Shown piece by piece: positions 1 through 12,684 of a stretch of DNA of 64,000 nucleotides. The translations under genes and the position numbers were made by a program. Source of the DNA: Rugalucina vietnamica (taxonomy: Eukaryota > Mollusca > Bivalvia > Lucinida > Lucinidae); the NCBI GenBank assembly GCA_964017185.1, contig OZ024879.1, positions 45,991,383-46,055,382 of the forward strand, in the 5' to 3' direction. Positions within the stretch are counted from its first letter, which is position 1. Each line of letters opens with the position of its first letter. The notes under the pieces were generated by a model, which was given only the letters and a program-made list of their open reading frames with translations, searched no databases and was not told the origin of the DNA.

Positions 1-1
1 C

Positions 2-898
2 ACCGTTCTCGGTCCATTGTTGTTCTCCTTGTACATAAATGACATACCCGTTGGCATTGACTCTCAAATCAGGCTTTTTGCTGATGACTGTGTTTGTTAC
101 CGTGAAATTAAAACAGTAGAAGATACATTACAACTTCAGAAAGACATTGACCTTTTAGGGAGCTGGGCCCGAAAATGGGGCATGAGATTTCAACCTGTCA
201 AATGCAACATGATGCAGCTGACAAATAAGCGGATAAATAAAATTGAGGCCTCGTACACCCTCGAGGGAACGGTTTTGGAAAATGTTGATAGCATTAAATA
301 TCTAGGTGTAACAATTACAAATGACCTCAAGTGGAATACCCATATCAATAATATCTGTACTAAAGCCAATAGAACACTTGGATTCTTGAGGAGAAACTTA
401 TTTTCTTGCCCCCAAGATGTTAAAGAAGCAGCTTATAAAGGACTGGTGCGCCCAGTCCTGGAATATGGAAGTTCTGTTTGGGATCCTCATACTAAATCCC
501 TCCAGGAGGAATTGGAGAAGGTTCAGAATCGTGCCGCTAGATTTGTAACTAGGAATTATACTTTCGAGGAAGGTAGTATGACTGGCATTCTTGAACAACT
601 CAGATGGGAATCTCTCAAGAAAAGGAGGACGGATAATCGACTTATATTACTATACAAAGGTCTGAAGGGTAAAGCCAGAATACCTACAGATGACCTTATC
701 CCAAAGACTAGGCGTTGTAGAAATAGCCACTCCAAGGCATTTCAGCTTCCATCTGCTAGTATAGAGGCCTATAAATGTAGTTTCTTTCCCCAGACTATCA
801 GGGACTGGAATGAACTCCCTGACTCTCTGTTTTCTACTGCTGAAATGTCAGATGATTGTGTGTCCAAGTTCGCTTCACTCGTGCGTTCAAGGGACTAA
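2..898 (+). pseudogene. Non-LTR retrotransposon reverse transcriptase, C-terminal part (cut by window edge)
   Basis: The frame is already open at base 2 and continues to a TAA at 898, so the ORF enters from the left; the first ATG has no meaning as a start. The visible protein (about 298 residues) begins in the RT palm: a VLGPLLF-type block, then FADD (the Y/FADD catalytic motif), then the thumb and a C-terminal block with LGFLRRN, GLVRPVLEYGSSVWDP and VQNRAARF that is typical of jockey/CR1/L2-like LINEs. RT would copy the element RNA by target-primed reverse transcription in the nucleus. No stop or frameshift lies in this part, so the copy may be young. It is called partial because the 5' part lies outside the window. 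The clade is not resolved. Confidence 0.85.
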
Positions 899-956
899 TC
901 CCCCCATCCGAACCCCCTGGTGAAATAATGTCATTTGGCGTGTCACCAGTAAACTA

Positions 957-975
957 TTCTGATTCTGATTCTGAT
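957..975 (+). repeat. Short 3'-terminal microsatellite of the LINE, TTCTGA units
   Basis: Three TTCTGA units follow the RT stop codon by about 60 bases. Many CR1/L2-type LINEs end in a short tandem repeat instead of poly(A), so this probably marks the 3' end of the element upstream. Sequence after it no longer looks like LINE 3' UTR. Confidence 0.55.
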
Positions 976-1585
976 GTGTTTATTATTCGCGTATGACGCG
1001 GGTGACTATGTGAAAAGGCATTAAGTTCTCCGGTGGCATTGCCAAACACCGTTACTCACAAGTAAAGCGTGGGGCCTATGCCATGATGTTTTAGCGTGTT
1101 AAAAATGGAAACTATTCTGGACGTTCAAAAACCGCTGAATGCAAGAAAGCATGTGCAAGGATGGGCTGTTCCCCTTTAAAATACGTACATGTATAAATAA
1201 CGTTTGTTAAGGGTGGGTTGTTCCCCTTTAAAATACGTTTGATTAAAGTTTGGTGTGGGGACTTTTTCGTGCTTCGTGCTTGTGTGTTGGTTAGATAGGT
1301 GAGTTGTGCATTTTGGTACAGTAGACAAAGTCCGCTGCATGCATTGCAGCAACGAGTGCTAAGCACGAGTGCATGTGTCCGGCTGACTGATGCTAGTTTT
1401 ACGAGCGTATGCACTGCGAGCGGCACCGTTCGTGTTTGAAATGGGCGCCATACAATTCGTACCGGCGGTAAGCAAGCGCATTCTTACCTGGTACAGGAGA
1501 TGCCGTGATCAAGGCGGTTATCCTAAGGAAGTATCTTTTTCTATCCTTTGTTCTAACTTTTCTAGTTAGTTTATTTCAGTTAACC
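976..1585. other. Intergenic DNA without a recognised gene
   Basis: No coding signal was seen. A short motif, TTGTTCCCCTTTAAAATACG with its neighbours, occurs twice about 52 bp apart (near 1,168 and 1,217). The rest is unassigned. Confidence 0.5.
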
Positions 1586-3180
1586 ATGCCATCAAGATCA
1601 GAATACTACTATGAAGGGGAAGAGTCTATGTTTGTTTATCACCTCCGAGAGACTTGACAGGACCCTCAAGTTCGTCCCTACCAACCGGACAACTAGGATC
1701 TCTGCCGGGGAATTGTTAAATGTGTTGTCGGATTTCGTCGGCCCTGAAGACGTAGAAGTGTCCACAAGGTGAGTCAGATCGACTCAACTTATTCTATTCA
1801 GTTTAAATTTCAAGATGTGATGGACAGAGTCTCTGCATTGAAAAAGATAACAGTCTCAAACAGAGATTTCGAAATCTTAAAGTTAAATGAGCAAATGGTG
1901 ACAATCAGGGTGCACTGGTTGCCCCTGTACTACGATAACTTGTTCTTAATGAGGTTTTCCAAGATTTCGGCCCAGTAATGAATGTTACATCGTTGAAAAC
2001 AGCCCATGCCAATTGCGTTACGCTGGACGGTGTACGGGAGGTGCGACTTAAAACTAAGGAGGTTTCTAAACATAACATTTCTCACATAGTTCACTTGCCC
2101 TCAGGCCAATCACTGTTGCTGACCATGATAGGGAGGCCGCCATATTGCCTAAAGTGTAGGACAGTCGGCCACACACGTAAGGACTGCCCTAAGAATCGTT
2201 TTTCTAACGTTGTGATAGAAAAAAGTACAAGTAGGCAAAGATCAGGAAAAGGCGCAATCAGAAAAAGACCCCCACTCCAAAAACCAAGGTGGGAAAAAAA
2301 AAACAACTAACAATCAGGCACTTATACCATGAAAACACTTCGCAAGCCGAATGAGCAGCTGAGGTGGCCACTCAGTTACCTTAACTTAACCAAAAAAATG
2401 CAAACACACAAAAGGCGCCAACAGCACAAAAATATTTTAAACACCAAGACATAAAACAAAAAGAACCACCACAGAAGCATCGACTTGGAACGATCAGTAA
2501 CACAAAGTTACCTGTGCAACCCCCTGTCCATGCCAGTCCTGCTCCTGGCACGACACCAACCCCGGCAGCGGAGGCGCCTGTCGCCCCGCCGGCTGAGCCC
2601 TCGGGCGCGGCTGGTGGGTCGACAGAATCCCATGATGGGGATGAAGCCACCGTCAAGGGGGACTCGGTCCAGGAGGGGGATGGTATGGATCAGCTGACTG
2701 ATCAATCACTTAAACGACAACTTGATGACAGCCAGGACTCATTCATTCCACCAAATCGCCCTTTATCTCGGCTCAGAATGGTGAGCGAGAATGAGTTGGA
2801 ATTGTCCAACTCGATCGCGCCCATCTATTCTGTGGATGATATCATGTCACCAAGACCTTCTGGCAAACTACATAGGGAAACGAGCTGGAAATGTATTTCC
2901 GACTACGATTTAAGCATGCTGATTTGGATATATTATGATTTGGTGAGAACGACCCGGAACTGGCTATGGACCGAGATTTTAGCCCCCCAGGCAATAAACT
3001 TATATTTTATTGCCTGTTTTTTCATAATTCATATGTGTAAAGTTTTCATTTTTTCAACATGTATATTGCCATCATATTTTGAACTCTTATCACCCAAAGT
3101 ACATACCCATGCTTTTTTCAATGATTTTTTACTCACATCACATCATGATTTTTTTCCATTCTACCTGCCAGCTTACTTTT
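1586..3180 (+). pseudogene. ORF1-like (gag-like) zinc-knuckle protein of a retrotransposon, broken
   Basis: Pieces in successive frames read as one decayed protein: an N-terminal part (from about 1,586), a central part at 1,769-1,978, a piece at 1,978-2,310, and a Pro/Ala-rich part from about 2,514. The third piece holds one CCHC knuckle, CLKC...H....C, with the spacing CX2CX4HX4C (about 2,146-2,190), followed by a Lys/Arg-rich tail. Such knuckles bind RNA in Gag and LINE ORF1 proteins. Frameshifts fall near 1,640, near 1,950 and at a run of ten A (2,294-2,303), and stops lie between the blocks. Diverged copies of the same gene occur near 10.3, 13.4, 16.7 and 20.1 kb, so it is a dispersed family. 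No endonuclease/RT follows directly. The host gene ZCCHC3 has a similar layout, but the repeats argue for a mobile element. Confidence 0.65.
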
Positions 3181-4820
3181 GATAAAATGTACCTGTGTCA
3201 CTTTACCTGTATAGATGTTCTAATCCGATACTTACCTGTTTACTGTAACCGTCTGATCAATAAATACCTCGGTAGTCGAAATACATATTGGAAAACCTGT
3301 CACTTTAACATTGGAGTAGTAGACGTTTCCAACTTAATCCGATATTGATATGGGAGTTTGAAATGGTAGTTCGGATAATATTTTTGAGGGACATTGTCAA
3401 GGACTACATATAAGCTAATAGGTAAAGACATTGTGTACAAACATGTTCATGTATATACACGGGATCTATCGGTAAACCGCTTATTGATGCGCCGTGTTGT
3501 CTTAAGAAATAAGATTATGGCATTTGTATGCGTCGGCGAGATCATAATGTGTTCGCCGACATCTTTTCAGCGGCCCTTGGATGGTGGACGCCCGGGGAGG
3601 GGGTGGACGCAATATATCGGGTTTGAGAACTTGTACAGATGCACACCTCCGCATGCGTCACTAGACATTTCCTACTTGCTAGCAAAATGACGAAAGCGAG
3701 TAGCTTTTTTTCGCCATTGCTTATTCGTGTTTGGTAGGCAAATGATTTACCGACAACGCATAAACGCCGGTCCTTGGAATATGTCTTGCACTAAGGTAGG
3801 ACTGTTCTAGGTCCCAATATTGTTTGAAACTTTATATTATACTCAATATCAAGGTAGAGTATATACAACAAGCAAAGATTCGTGTAAGCATATGTACATG
3901 CATATTTTTATCATTATCATCTCAGTGAACATATTTGTTATATATTTAATACACGACGAAGAACATAGAGTGATTTATTATGCGATATTATGCTTCGCTT
4001 ACGCATGCGTGTTACATTGTACTGTTTTGTCACAGCTCAACAGAAGAAGTCCAGGCGCAAGAGACTGACCAGAGCTCAGATGGCATTACCATAAATGATG
4101 TGGTAGATACATGTATAAATGACCAACATTACTTCTTTTTTTTTCATGTACTCGTGTAATTAAGGTCAATGCCATTTCTTGGCCTTTGACAAAGGATTGT
4201 TTTAAATATTTCAGCCTTTAAAACAACATTTTCTCAGACACCGCTTGATCAATCAAAGGCAACTTTTATGTGTAGTTTTCTTAAAAACACATGCAAACCA
4301 AAATTCATGTAAAAACTACGATGGGCCGGAGTCCATGATGCCACACACCATCAGTTTACCCGTTCCAGAGAAGAAGAGTCGCGGTGACCATCTTGATCAT
4401 GTTGCCTAGACCTTTTATACAAACATTGGTTCCCCTTTCCTAGGGATACTCCATATCAAGATTGACTTTGTTCGGTCGAGTGGTTTCAGAGGAGAACATG
4501 TTTGATCATTGTGGTCATCAACGTAAACAACATCAACCGTGAGCGACGGACAATGGAGCATGGTTGTACTTTAAGCTCACACTTTCAGTATCACGACTCA
4601 GGTGCATTGTTGCCGCCAGGTAGCACTTCAGAACGTTGTCTCGTCAGATCTCACGAGAGTAGATCAGCTGAGCGGCTATAAATCGGACCCTGTCTATCCG
4701 GACAAAGAGAAATAGATAGTCTACTTTTGTCTCAATAGCTATAAGATTTAGTTGTTTACATCTACTTAGGTCGTTATAGAAATAGTTCAGCTCTTCAGAG
4801 CTGTAAGTTTTCGATTAACC
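3181..4820. other. Noncoding stretch with dispersed repeats
   Basis: No supported gene; the short ORFs here show no domain. About 4,440-4,560 looks like a dispersed mollusc-type repeat (a 'tggtttcagaggagaacatg' block followed by a 'gtgagcgacggac' block). A TATA-like CTATAAAT lies at about 4,676, but no transcript can be assigned to it. Confidence 0.4.
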
Positions 4821-5045
4821 ATTCACTGTTTTGAGGTCAGTTGTAAGAAAGGTCAAATAACGAGCGCGGAGCGCGAGCGATGTGCATGCTTACAAATGAC
4901 AGACAAACAGTGAATAATTACTCAAGTCCCCCCGTGAGCTAAACTATTACAATTCGAATACATAATAAATGGAATAAAAGTTGCTGAAACCGTCGATATT
5001 TTAAGCGTTCCGCTATTGCACCGCGGAAATCTTGCAAAAAGACTG
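4821..5045. mobile_element. Foldback (MITE-like) repeat, copy 1
   Basis: The first 97 bases form a hairpin: 'attcactgtt..ggtcagttgt' on the left pairs with 'tgaca.acaaacagtgaat' on the right, around a 'cgagcgcggagcgcgag' core. A second copy lies at 42,978-43,205, and both continue for more than 100 bp with the same text ('ttgctgaaaccgtcgatat'). No coding capacity. Confidence 0.6.
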
Positions 5046-5238
5046 TAAAATTCAAAAACATACATACATCATATAACGCAGTCTCAGAAAGTCAACCTTA
5101 CACTGTCGGATGAGAAGGTAAACGTCAAAAAATATAGGATGACGTAGAAAGGGTACAAAATAACAATATGCTAATTTGCTTGAGTAAATTGTTCGATAAT
5201 CAGTTTAGCCATTGACTAAATGAATGCAAGAACACAAG

Positions 5239-5335
5239 TCACTGGAAAAAAGTCATGGAAAAACTTTTTCATTGATTTTTTTTTCGTGACTTTATTTCCC
5301 TGACTTTTTCCTGAGACTTTTTTTTCCGGTGAGTT
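5239..5335. mobile_element. Miniature inverted-repeat element of about 95 bp
   Basis: The left end, 'cactggaaaaaagtcatgg', is inverted at the right end, 'ctttttttttccggtgag', with T-rich and A-rich 'aaaaagtca' subrepeats between. The same 'aaaaaagtcacagg' subrepeat recurs at 32,700-32,785 and, inverted, at 33,285-33,330. Confidence 0.45.
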
Positions 5336-6361
5336 ATGTTGGAATATATTGTTTTACTTATTTCAATATGAAATAAAAATAAATCAACTCCATTTTTTGT
5401 CGTTTTCGATAAATCCCTGATAGTGCCATTGTTGTTGTTGCGTCGTAGAGCTCCGCCGCTGACTGTTCTGCGAACTGGATAACCAAGAATGATAGAGCGA
5501 ATAAAAGTTGTCACTAAACTTCTAAAAGTTTGGATGCAACTTTACTGATTTGTGTTAACACCATCAGTTTCAAAATATCATTGTCTACGCATACATGACT
5601 AGTATATGACCGCCGCACTGAGAAACAAATGTTTACATTTGTGTCTCCGGATAGCTCATTCGATCAGTAGCGTCGTAAACTTCTGATTACCTACATAGGG
5701 ATCGAATCCCTTTGGCGACTCCAGTAAAATGTCGATAATTGATAAACCTATCAAATTGTTCAATCCTGCATCTGCATATTTCAATAGTGTGATTGTCAAC
5801 TTCCAGATACGATGATTTCACAGGGTATTTTCCCACCAAACATCGAGAACTGCTGTGGCTCCCCCACGACCACCATCACCATTAGACAGTCGGTGTCGGT
5901 TAGGCAATCATAATTGCTTCGACGTCTGTTTCTTGCAAGCCGCATAGATTTGCGTGATTCGTGACAGGAAACAATTAAAAACATACCATGGCCTTAGCAT
6001 GCATGTGATCGATGCACAAGATTAAAGTAAGATCTGTGTACGATTTTTTAAATTGAAAAACTTTCTGATACCTTCAGAAAAACTTATAAAACATGGTAAA
6101 AAAATTATCAAACACCTTTGATCGTGTAAGGTAGCAGAAGTATAGGATTTTCTCCAACTAAGTTGGACAGCCTTGAGATACCCCCCAGAAATCGATTAAA
6201 TTTTCTCGTCTACCGTAAATCGTATCTCAGACTAAGTTGGAAATGTCTAGTTGGCGTTGATTTTTCACTCTACTATTCGCTGTCGATAAAATACCTGAAA
6301 TGTACAATAAAGTACTTGATGAACTATTCACATTATTTGTTGTTGGAATGTTAATAGTTTA
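5336..6361. other. Intergenic DNA, nothing assigned
   Basis: I see no gene, RNA or clear repeat here. The short ORFs in either strand have no recognisable motif. The last 200 bases may be the 5' part of the LINE that follows. Confidence 0.4.
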
Positions 6362-9300
6362 TTTAATCGAGTTAATGGAGTGCGCACTAACAAATTGGAT
6401 GATCCTGTCTTCCTAGAGAAATTACGTACTGAAATTATTATCCTGACTGAAACAAATGCTGGTAAACAAGACGTGTTGAATATTGATGGTTACTCTTGTA
6501 TCTCAAACTGCCGCTCGGAGCAACCCAGCAGATTAAGAGGTGGGGTAGCAATTTTTATAAATAAGAACATTAAATCTGGAATCCGAATTATTGATAACTC
6601 TCAAAATGACATGATATGGATCAAGCTTTGTAAGAATTATATCAAATTTAGGAAAGATTTTTTTCTATGTGGTATACATGTATCACCAGCCTCTTCTGGT
6701 TATACAAAAAGAACAGGTATTGATAAAATACTTTTCCAAAAGCTTGAAGCAGACATTGTTAAATTTACCCCTGACAATTTTGTTATGATCATGGGGGACA
6801 TAAATTCTCATGTCAATTGCAATGATTTTGATTTTATCATTAATGTGGAATCAGATGTAATGGAGGATTCCTTACCGGCTAATTTTTCAATAGACAATGT
6901 TCACTTGTCAAGAAACACAGCCATCGATCAGGCAACTAATGAATATGGCAATAATTTATTGGAGATATGCATCGGATCCCAACTGATAATACTGAACGGT
7001 CGCACTTTTGGAGATACAGCGGGTAGACCAACATATCATGGCTATAATGGTTCATCCATTGATGATTACTGCATTTGTAGTGCAGACTTTATGAGCTCGA
7101 TTAGGTATTTTAAAGTTACTGATTTTGATGTTACCTATTCTGATCATTGTCCAATTTGGGTTGGTATCCAGTCATTGTATTGTTGTCATGAAACAGACTA
7201 CCTAACACAAAGTAAGTCACCCAAAAATGTGAAATGGGATGATTATAAGAGAATGAGTTTCATAAATCATATTAATTTGATTAACAAACACCACTTGATG
7301 GAAAGTCTTCTTGAATTATCAGATGCAAGTACTGGTACATGTGATAGTATAGATAGAATGGTGTCATATTTTTCATCCACTTTAAAGCAGGCTGCCCTGT
7401 TGAAAAACTCGCCAGTGAAGTTTTTACAAAAAAGACGTAAACATAAGAAAGTCTGGTATGATAGGAATTGAGATTCACTTTACAGGCAAATTACGCATCT
7501 AAGCCGATTATTAGGCGATGAACCTTATAATATAAACCAACGACAAAAAGTGTAATCTGCTCGTAAATTATATAATAAATTAATACGGAAAAACATAGAC
7601 AATGCAAAAGCAAAATGCTGAGTGGCCTGCTTGAAAGTGAGAAGAAAAATCCCAAAGAATTTTTGAAATCTGTAAATGAGCTGATGGAAAAACAGAAGAC
7701 CGACCCCTCGGCAGACATTTCCCCTGAAAAATGGGTAGAATATTTCAAATCTTTAATGAACATTGAGTATCCAAACAATTTTTCTGATTCTCTAAATAAT
7801 GATAATTACATAGAAGGTCTAGATAATACAGTTCTTAATGGAGACTTTTCTCCAGAGGAGGTCTTGAAAGGTGCTTAGGGGTTGAAGGGTGGTAAGTCGT
7901 GCGGGATAGATGAAATATCTCATGAAATGCTACAGCTTTCAGTCCCAATATTAGCCAATGTATATGCATATTTGTTTTCACAGATAATTAAAAGTGGGAA
8001 ATACCCTTCTGTATGACGAGAAAATATGATTAAACCCATCTATAAAGGGGGTGGAACCGCCAACGCAAGTAATTATAGAGGCTGCTTTGGAAAGTTGTTT
8101 AACAGACTGGACAAATATCTTGAAGATAATAACATAATTGGTTCTGAACAGATTGGATTTCGGAAACAATGCCGCACAAATGACCACTTTTTGACCCTTA
8201 AAACGCTTATAGATAAGTCTTTTAAATCATCAGCTCGTTTATATGCTTGTTTCGTTGACCTTAGTAAAGCGTTTGATACTATCAACAGGCATGCCCTCTT
8301 TTATAAAATGAGTAAATATAACACCAAAGGCCCATTTCTGAATATAGTTCAAGATATGTACCGAAACTTAACTTACTGCATAAAAACAGATGATGGTCTA
8401 AGTAATTCTTTCGAAACTAAGATTGGGGTAAACCAGGGCTGTGTCTTAAGCCCCACGCTGTTTTCGCTATACTTAAATGACTTGACAAAAAGCTTTGAGG
8501 CTGATTGTGACCCAGTATCATTGGGAAACAATGGCTTACACATTTCTTGTCTAATGTATGCAGACGACAAAGAAATTCTGTCACGAACAGCTAATGGCTT
8601 ACAAAAGCTTTCATGTAGACTAGAAGACTTTTGTACTAGATGGAATTTAAAAGTTAATATAGACAAAACTAAAGTTATAATTTTCAATAAGTCTGGCAGA
8701 ATCTTGAAGGGCTATAACTTTTTATTTGGATATAATATGATAGAACTTGTAAATGAGTATAAATATTTAGGCATTTATTTTAGATCCTCTGGTGTTTTCA
8801 CACAAGGTATTAAGTATCTGTGCAATAAGGCACTTAAAGCCATTTTTGTATTAGAAATGCTCTTATGTCAGATGGTATCAATGCAGGTCTTTATGTAACA
8901 CTATTCAAGCATTGTGTAAATCCAATTCTTTTATATGGAAGCGAGGTTTGGTCTCTTGACTTTATTATAAACAAACCTGGATTGCTCCGGTTGGAAAACA
9001 GATATGACTTATTCACTCCTGAAAAACTCCAACTAAAATTCCTGAAGAATGTTTTGGGGGTTCATAATTATACACCTCGACAAAAGTTTAGCATATTCTA
9101 GTTTTAAAGTGCAAAACTTAAATGCCCGCAAAATATTTCAAAAACATAAAACACATTCGCAATTCACGGATTCAGAATGGGAGCATGTCGTAGCAAAGAA
9201 CAAATGAAAAAAACTGTCTCAGATCTTTTAAATTTATGTGCTACAATATGCATTATTTTGATAATAAGCCGTATTTCTAAAATCTGAATTCTGCACCCCA

Positions 9301-9580
9301 TATGACACGTCTGTACAAAATTCACACCCAGATCAAGGAAGCGTATGTTGGAACAACCTGTTACATACAAAAAATGAGAGCTGAAAGTCAAACTCTAACA
9401 TTTCTGGAAAGAACAAAAATGTATAGAATGTATAGCAAATTTGCAATGTTAAACATTTTGAAAATAAGTTTGTCGCTAAAGATGTCTAATGTCTACATCT
9501 CAAATGACAGGATAATGATGTCTATACCACATTATTATTTTGTCTATGGACGAAAGATTTTACTAAGTTTCGTTTTATAA
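6362..9580 (+). pseudogene. Non-LTR retrotransposon ORF2: APE-type endonuclease plus reverse transcriptase, broken
   Basis: The endonuclease (6,362-7,250) starts with an FN.VNG block and shows the APE-family landmarks TET (Mg-binding Glu), GDIN, and SDH near its end. The RT follows in pieces: GKSCGIDEISHEML (about 7,890), FVDLSKAFDT (about 8,255), GVNQGCVLSPTLFSLYLNDL (about 8,430), and YADD, the intact catalytic motif (about 8,560). A C-terminal LYGSEVW block lies near 8,935. Lesions: TGA at about 7,469, TAA at about 7,552, a frameshift before 7,615, TAG at 7,876, TGA at about 8,013, a small deletion in the SNYRG...GKLF block near 8,085, and a frameshift near 8,860. The copy is therefore dead. 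Homology fades after about 9,100 and the 3' end is approximate. The family would nick the target with the endonuclease and reverse-transcribe at the nick. Confidence 0.85.
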
Positions 9581-9900
9581 TGTTGACTTTGAGTGCTTTT
9601 TAAGAAGGTTTTAAAAATGTGTCGAAAATCGCACTTTCAAAACAGTAACCTTTTCTTTCGTTATTCAGTATCTAAATAACTGCCGATTTTGAATCCAAAA
9701 AGCACTGGTTGTTTCCGCTGTAACCATGACATCGAATCGGGCGATTGCGCTAGCATATTTATTCACTGAGGTAAGTTTTTACCAGACGTGCTTCCTTCAT
9801 TTTAGACATATAATTATGCTAAACTTTTGACGAAGAGTATATTCAGTTAATGATGCAGTTAGGGCAGAATTTGGGATCTTGCCAATAGCAATTTTTGGAT
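9581..9900. other. Short noncoding gap
   Basis: Possibly the 3' UTR of the decayed LINE upstream. No other signal was seen. Confidence 0.35.
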
Positions 9901-10240
9901 AACTCATGAGATGTACACTACCAGAGAAACTTTAACCAAAACTTTGATCAAAATTAAAGGTGACCTAGATTTTGACCTCCAGCCCCACCACTGGGCATGG
10001 ACCATGGGGTCGGAACTCATGAATACAAAGCAAACCCTATAGGCTAGCTATGGTCGAAATATGAATGGTTTCTGATCTTTGGTTCATGAGATATAGACCA
10101 CTAGAGAAACTTTAACCAAAACTTTGGACGTAAATTCTACGAACGTTCCGGAATTACGAACGAACTAACTAACGAACATACGAACGAAAAAGCGAAAACT
10201 ATATACCCGTCGGCATAAATGCCGGGGATATAAAGAGACG
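9901..10240. repeat. Dispersed repeat with an internal duplication
   Basis: The block 'gagaaactttaaccaaaac' occurs twice, about 180 bp apart (near 9,921 and 10,103), each time after a 'catgagat' lead. The right end is 'acgaacgaactaactaacga' followed by 'gcgaaaactatatacccg'. No coding content. It resembles short interspersed repeats of bivalves, though I cannot name the family. Confidence 0.4.
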
Positions 10241-10254
10241 AAGCTATTATCAAT

Positions 10255-10895
10255 ATACTGGCGTCCTTTCTTCTATGACATTCTGGTTATCAATGAGGTG
10301 TTATAAAATTTTGCGAAGTGGTAGGGGAAATTATGATGCTGAAAACCGCCCATACAAACTCCGTCACCTTTGACGGAGTGCAGGAAGTCTGCTTCCGTGC
10401 GGTTGAGATTGGGAAAAGTAAGCTCCTCAATGTGATACATTTCCCATCAGGCCAGGCAATACGCTATCTTTGGCCGTCCACAGTACTGTGTGAAGTGCAG
10501 AAGTACAGGGCACATCCGAAGAACATAAGGTGTTGGGCTGAAGCAGCAGCCCATGCACCTCCAACTGCACCTGCCCCGAGTGAGGTCCTGACACAAACCG
10601 TCGGCCCCTGTAGACCCTCCGACTGAGCCTTCGGGTCTTTGAGGGAGATCAGGCCGACAGGAAGGACTCATCGACGCAGGAGCAGCAAGAGGTTATGAAG
10701 GAGACGTCCAAGGGCGAGAAATGTCCATTGAACGTCGAGGACTTCTCTTTAAGAACACCATCCCGGCCGGTACATGTACGTGAACGCCGACAGGTGGACT
10801 CGGGAGGGGTGCCAACCAGCAACCAGTTCGAGCCCATCACGACGGTTCATGACTTAATGTCACCGCGACCTAATTCTGAAAATAAAAATGGCTGA
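10255..10895 (+). pseudogene. Second copy of the ORF1-like zinc-knuckle gene, strongly diverged
   Basis: The block LKTAHTNSVTFDGVQEV at about 10,336 matches LKTAHANCVTLDGVREV of the first copy, and DLMSPRP near 10,855 matches DIMSPRP. The zinc knuckle has decayed: one cysteine pair is lost and the frame shifts in it. The tail is again Pro/Ala-rich. Frames change several times, so no product is expected. Confidence 0.55.
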
Positions 10896-11288
10896 GCACA
10901 TTGAAATGATGAACCGGAAATGTGGCACACACTACGAGTTTTGGATTCTGACTTTGTATATTTTTATCACGGCGAAGATGAACTGAACTGTTTTATCGAC
11001 TTTGAGTTTATGGCGAAAGGCAGTATATTTAAATTTTAAGGCCCGCCTTTGTAAATGTAGCATTTCATTTTTTCTTTTCATGTCATTGTTCATCATTTCA
11101 CTTCATTATATATATTTTTTTCAACACACCATTTTCTTAATGAACATATTATATTTCTACTCAACTCTTACTGTATAGTTACAGCACGCCGGTTTCTCAC
11201 CGGAGACATAAGTAGTCAAGTACAGTCACTAAACGAAAGAAAAGTAGTTGGGTTTGAGAGAAAAATCTTTGAAAGTGAATGGATTAAC
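10896..11288. other. AT-rich gap, nothing assigned
   Basis: Low-complexity AT-rich DNA after the ORF1-like copy. No gene, RNA or repeat border seen. Confidence 0.4.
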
Positions 11289-11292
11289 TACT

Positions 11293-11317
11293 CGGGTGGG
11301 CTCAGATCAGGGTAGGA
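11293..11317 (+). repeat. Left terminal inverted repeat (25 bp)
   Basis: Exact reverse complement of 16,398-16,422, with TACT directly outside. Confidence 0.75.
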
Positions 11318-11858
11318 ATGGCCACCTGCTCTTTGTTATATGATCGTGTGAAAAATACTGTAAGGTTTATCACTGTAAGGTTTTTCAAGGCTTTTTCCTT
11401 TAATGTGGTATATAATAACCCTGGGTCTGTATAATCTTGTTTTCACGTGTTTTCATGAAGTTCCCGAATTATGGTGTTTTTTACAAATTTTCATGTTGCA
11501 TTTCAATTTTACTAAATTTTTTTAAGCTTGATTTCTCAGTTGCTTATGTTAGAATTAAGTTATATTTGTATATTATTGTTAGTGATTCATCGCAAATAAT
11601 GATACTTTTTACGGAATAAAAATCGTAGAAAAAATGAAGAATATATTGCTTATATTGTAAAGGTATGTGGTTGTTATATTTTCATTAATTCTGACCATTT
11701 TAAAACTGGCAACAGAATTTCTACAATGTAAATGCTGAGATCCATGTTTGCTTTATTTTCAGTGTTATACATACATAAATTAACTAAGTAACACTACACA
11801 ATAACTCTGAATGCATAATAAACAACCTTAATGCAACCTTGAATAACTTTAATTTTCT

Positions 11859-11873
11859 GTACAGTCCGTAGAC
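11859..11873 (+). promoter_or_regulatory. Subterminal motif GTACAGTCCGTAGAC, copy 1
   Basis: Exact 15-mer. It recurs at 12,034, 15,877 and 16,231, and inverted near 12,377. Subterminal repeats of this kind are often transposase-binding sites; that role is inferred. Confidence 0.45.
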
Positions 11874-12033
11874 CTTAGTTTAACAGTAATTATTATAGAC
11901 ATGCTTCTGATTCATTATGTGTCTCTATCACTTTCTATTCCAGTTTGATGCAAAGTACAAAAAAAACAGGAAGGCCTTCCACTTCAGACAGTTGGTGTTC
12001 TCACCAAACTTTGTCAAACTTTGTCCGTAGACT

Positions 12034-12048
12034 GTACAGTCCGTAGAC
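12034..12048 (+). promoter_or_regulatory. Subterminal motif GTACAGTCCGTAGAC, copy 2
   Basis: Exact repeat of the 11,859 motif. A partial copy, 'gtccgtagact', sits about 10 bases before it. Confidence 0.45.
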
Positions 12049-12375
12049 CTTAAGTTTCACTACCATTATTTTAGACATTAATGTATTAAAGGACTTTTGT
12101 ATTTACAATTTATACAAGATTTTAGCTCATGTGGCTGATCCAAGTATTTAAAATACATGGTTTCAGTTATTTTTTTTATCTTTTTCCAACAAACTAAGCC
12201 AAAATAGTGTTAAAACTACAGATATTTGGTCGAACAACGGTGTTTTACCAAGTATGATACACTAATTAATTAGTAAACTGTTTGTTTAGGTATAAATTAA
12301 CTAACCAAGTAAGTCATCTAAGCCTGTATGTACTATTCTAGTGATTGGACCACTGGAAATGTAGATGGTGAAAAG

Positions 12376-12391
12376 GTCTACGGACTGTACC
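12376..12391 (-). promoter_or_regulatory. Subterminal motif, inverted copy
   Basis: 'gtctacggactgtac' is the exact reverse complement of the 15-mer at 11,859. It is the only inverted copy on this side. Confidence 0.45.
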
Positions 12392-12514
12392 ATTTATCAT
12401 ACATACATTTAACATACAAGTTTTATATCATTGTACTGATGAAAACAAGAGGCAAAACTAAAACCTCTGACAGTGAAATTATGGAAGTGAACAAACCAAA
12501 AACTAAACTGACCA

Positions 12515-12670
12515 GAACAGAAATCTGCGGCTTTGTTTTTTGCTACACAGATAGCACAATTCCTCTTCTTTCTAAATCCAAAGCCATGTTCTGTAGCTGC
12601 AAGGGCTAGTGTACGTCAGACCTGGTAGGAAACCCAGAAGGCTGGTTTTCTTGCATCGCTGGTCATATAT
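12515..12670. repeat. Fragment of the 'gcgaaaacaaag' MITE family
   Basis: 'ctgcggctttgttttttgct' and the downstream 'ctggtaggaaacc..ggttttcttgc' match the copy at 41,419-41,655. Only the right half is visible, and it abuts the satellite. Confidence 0.4.
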
Positions 12671-12684
12671 ACCTCTACAGGTGC

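Noticed and set aside
1112-1426. 104-residue minus-strand ORF.
   Set aside because: No motif, includes a short direct repeat, and no neighbouring exon signals.
4674-4684. TATA-like CTATAAAT as a promoter.
   Set aside because: No downstream gene or transcript evidence.
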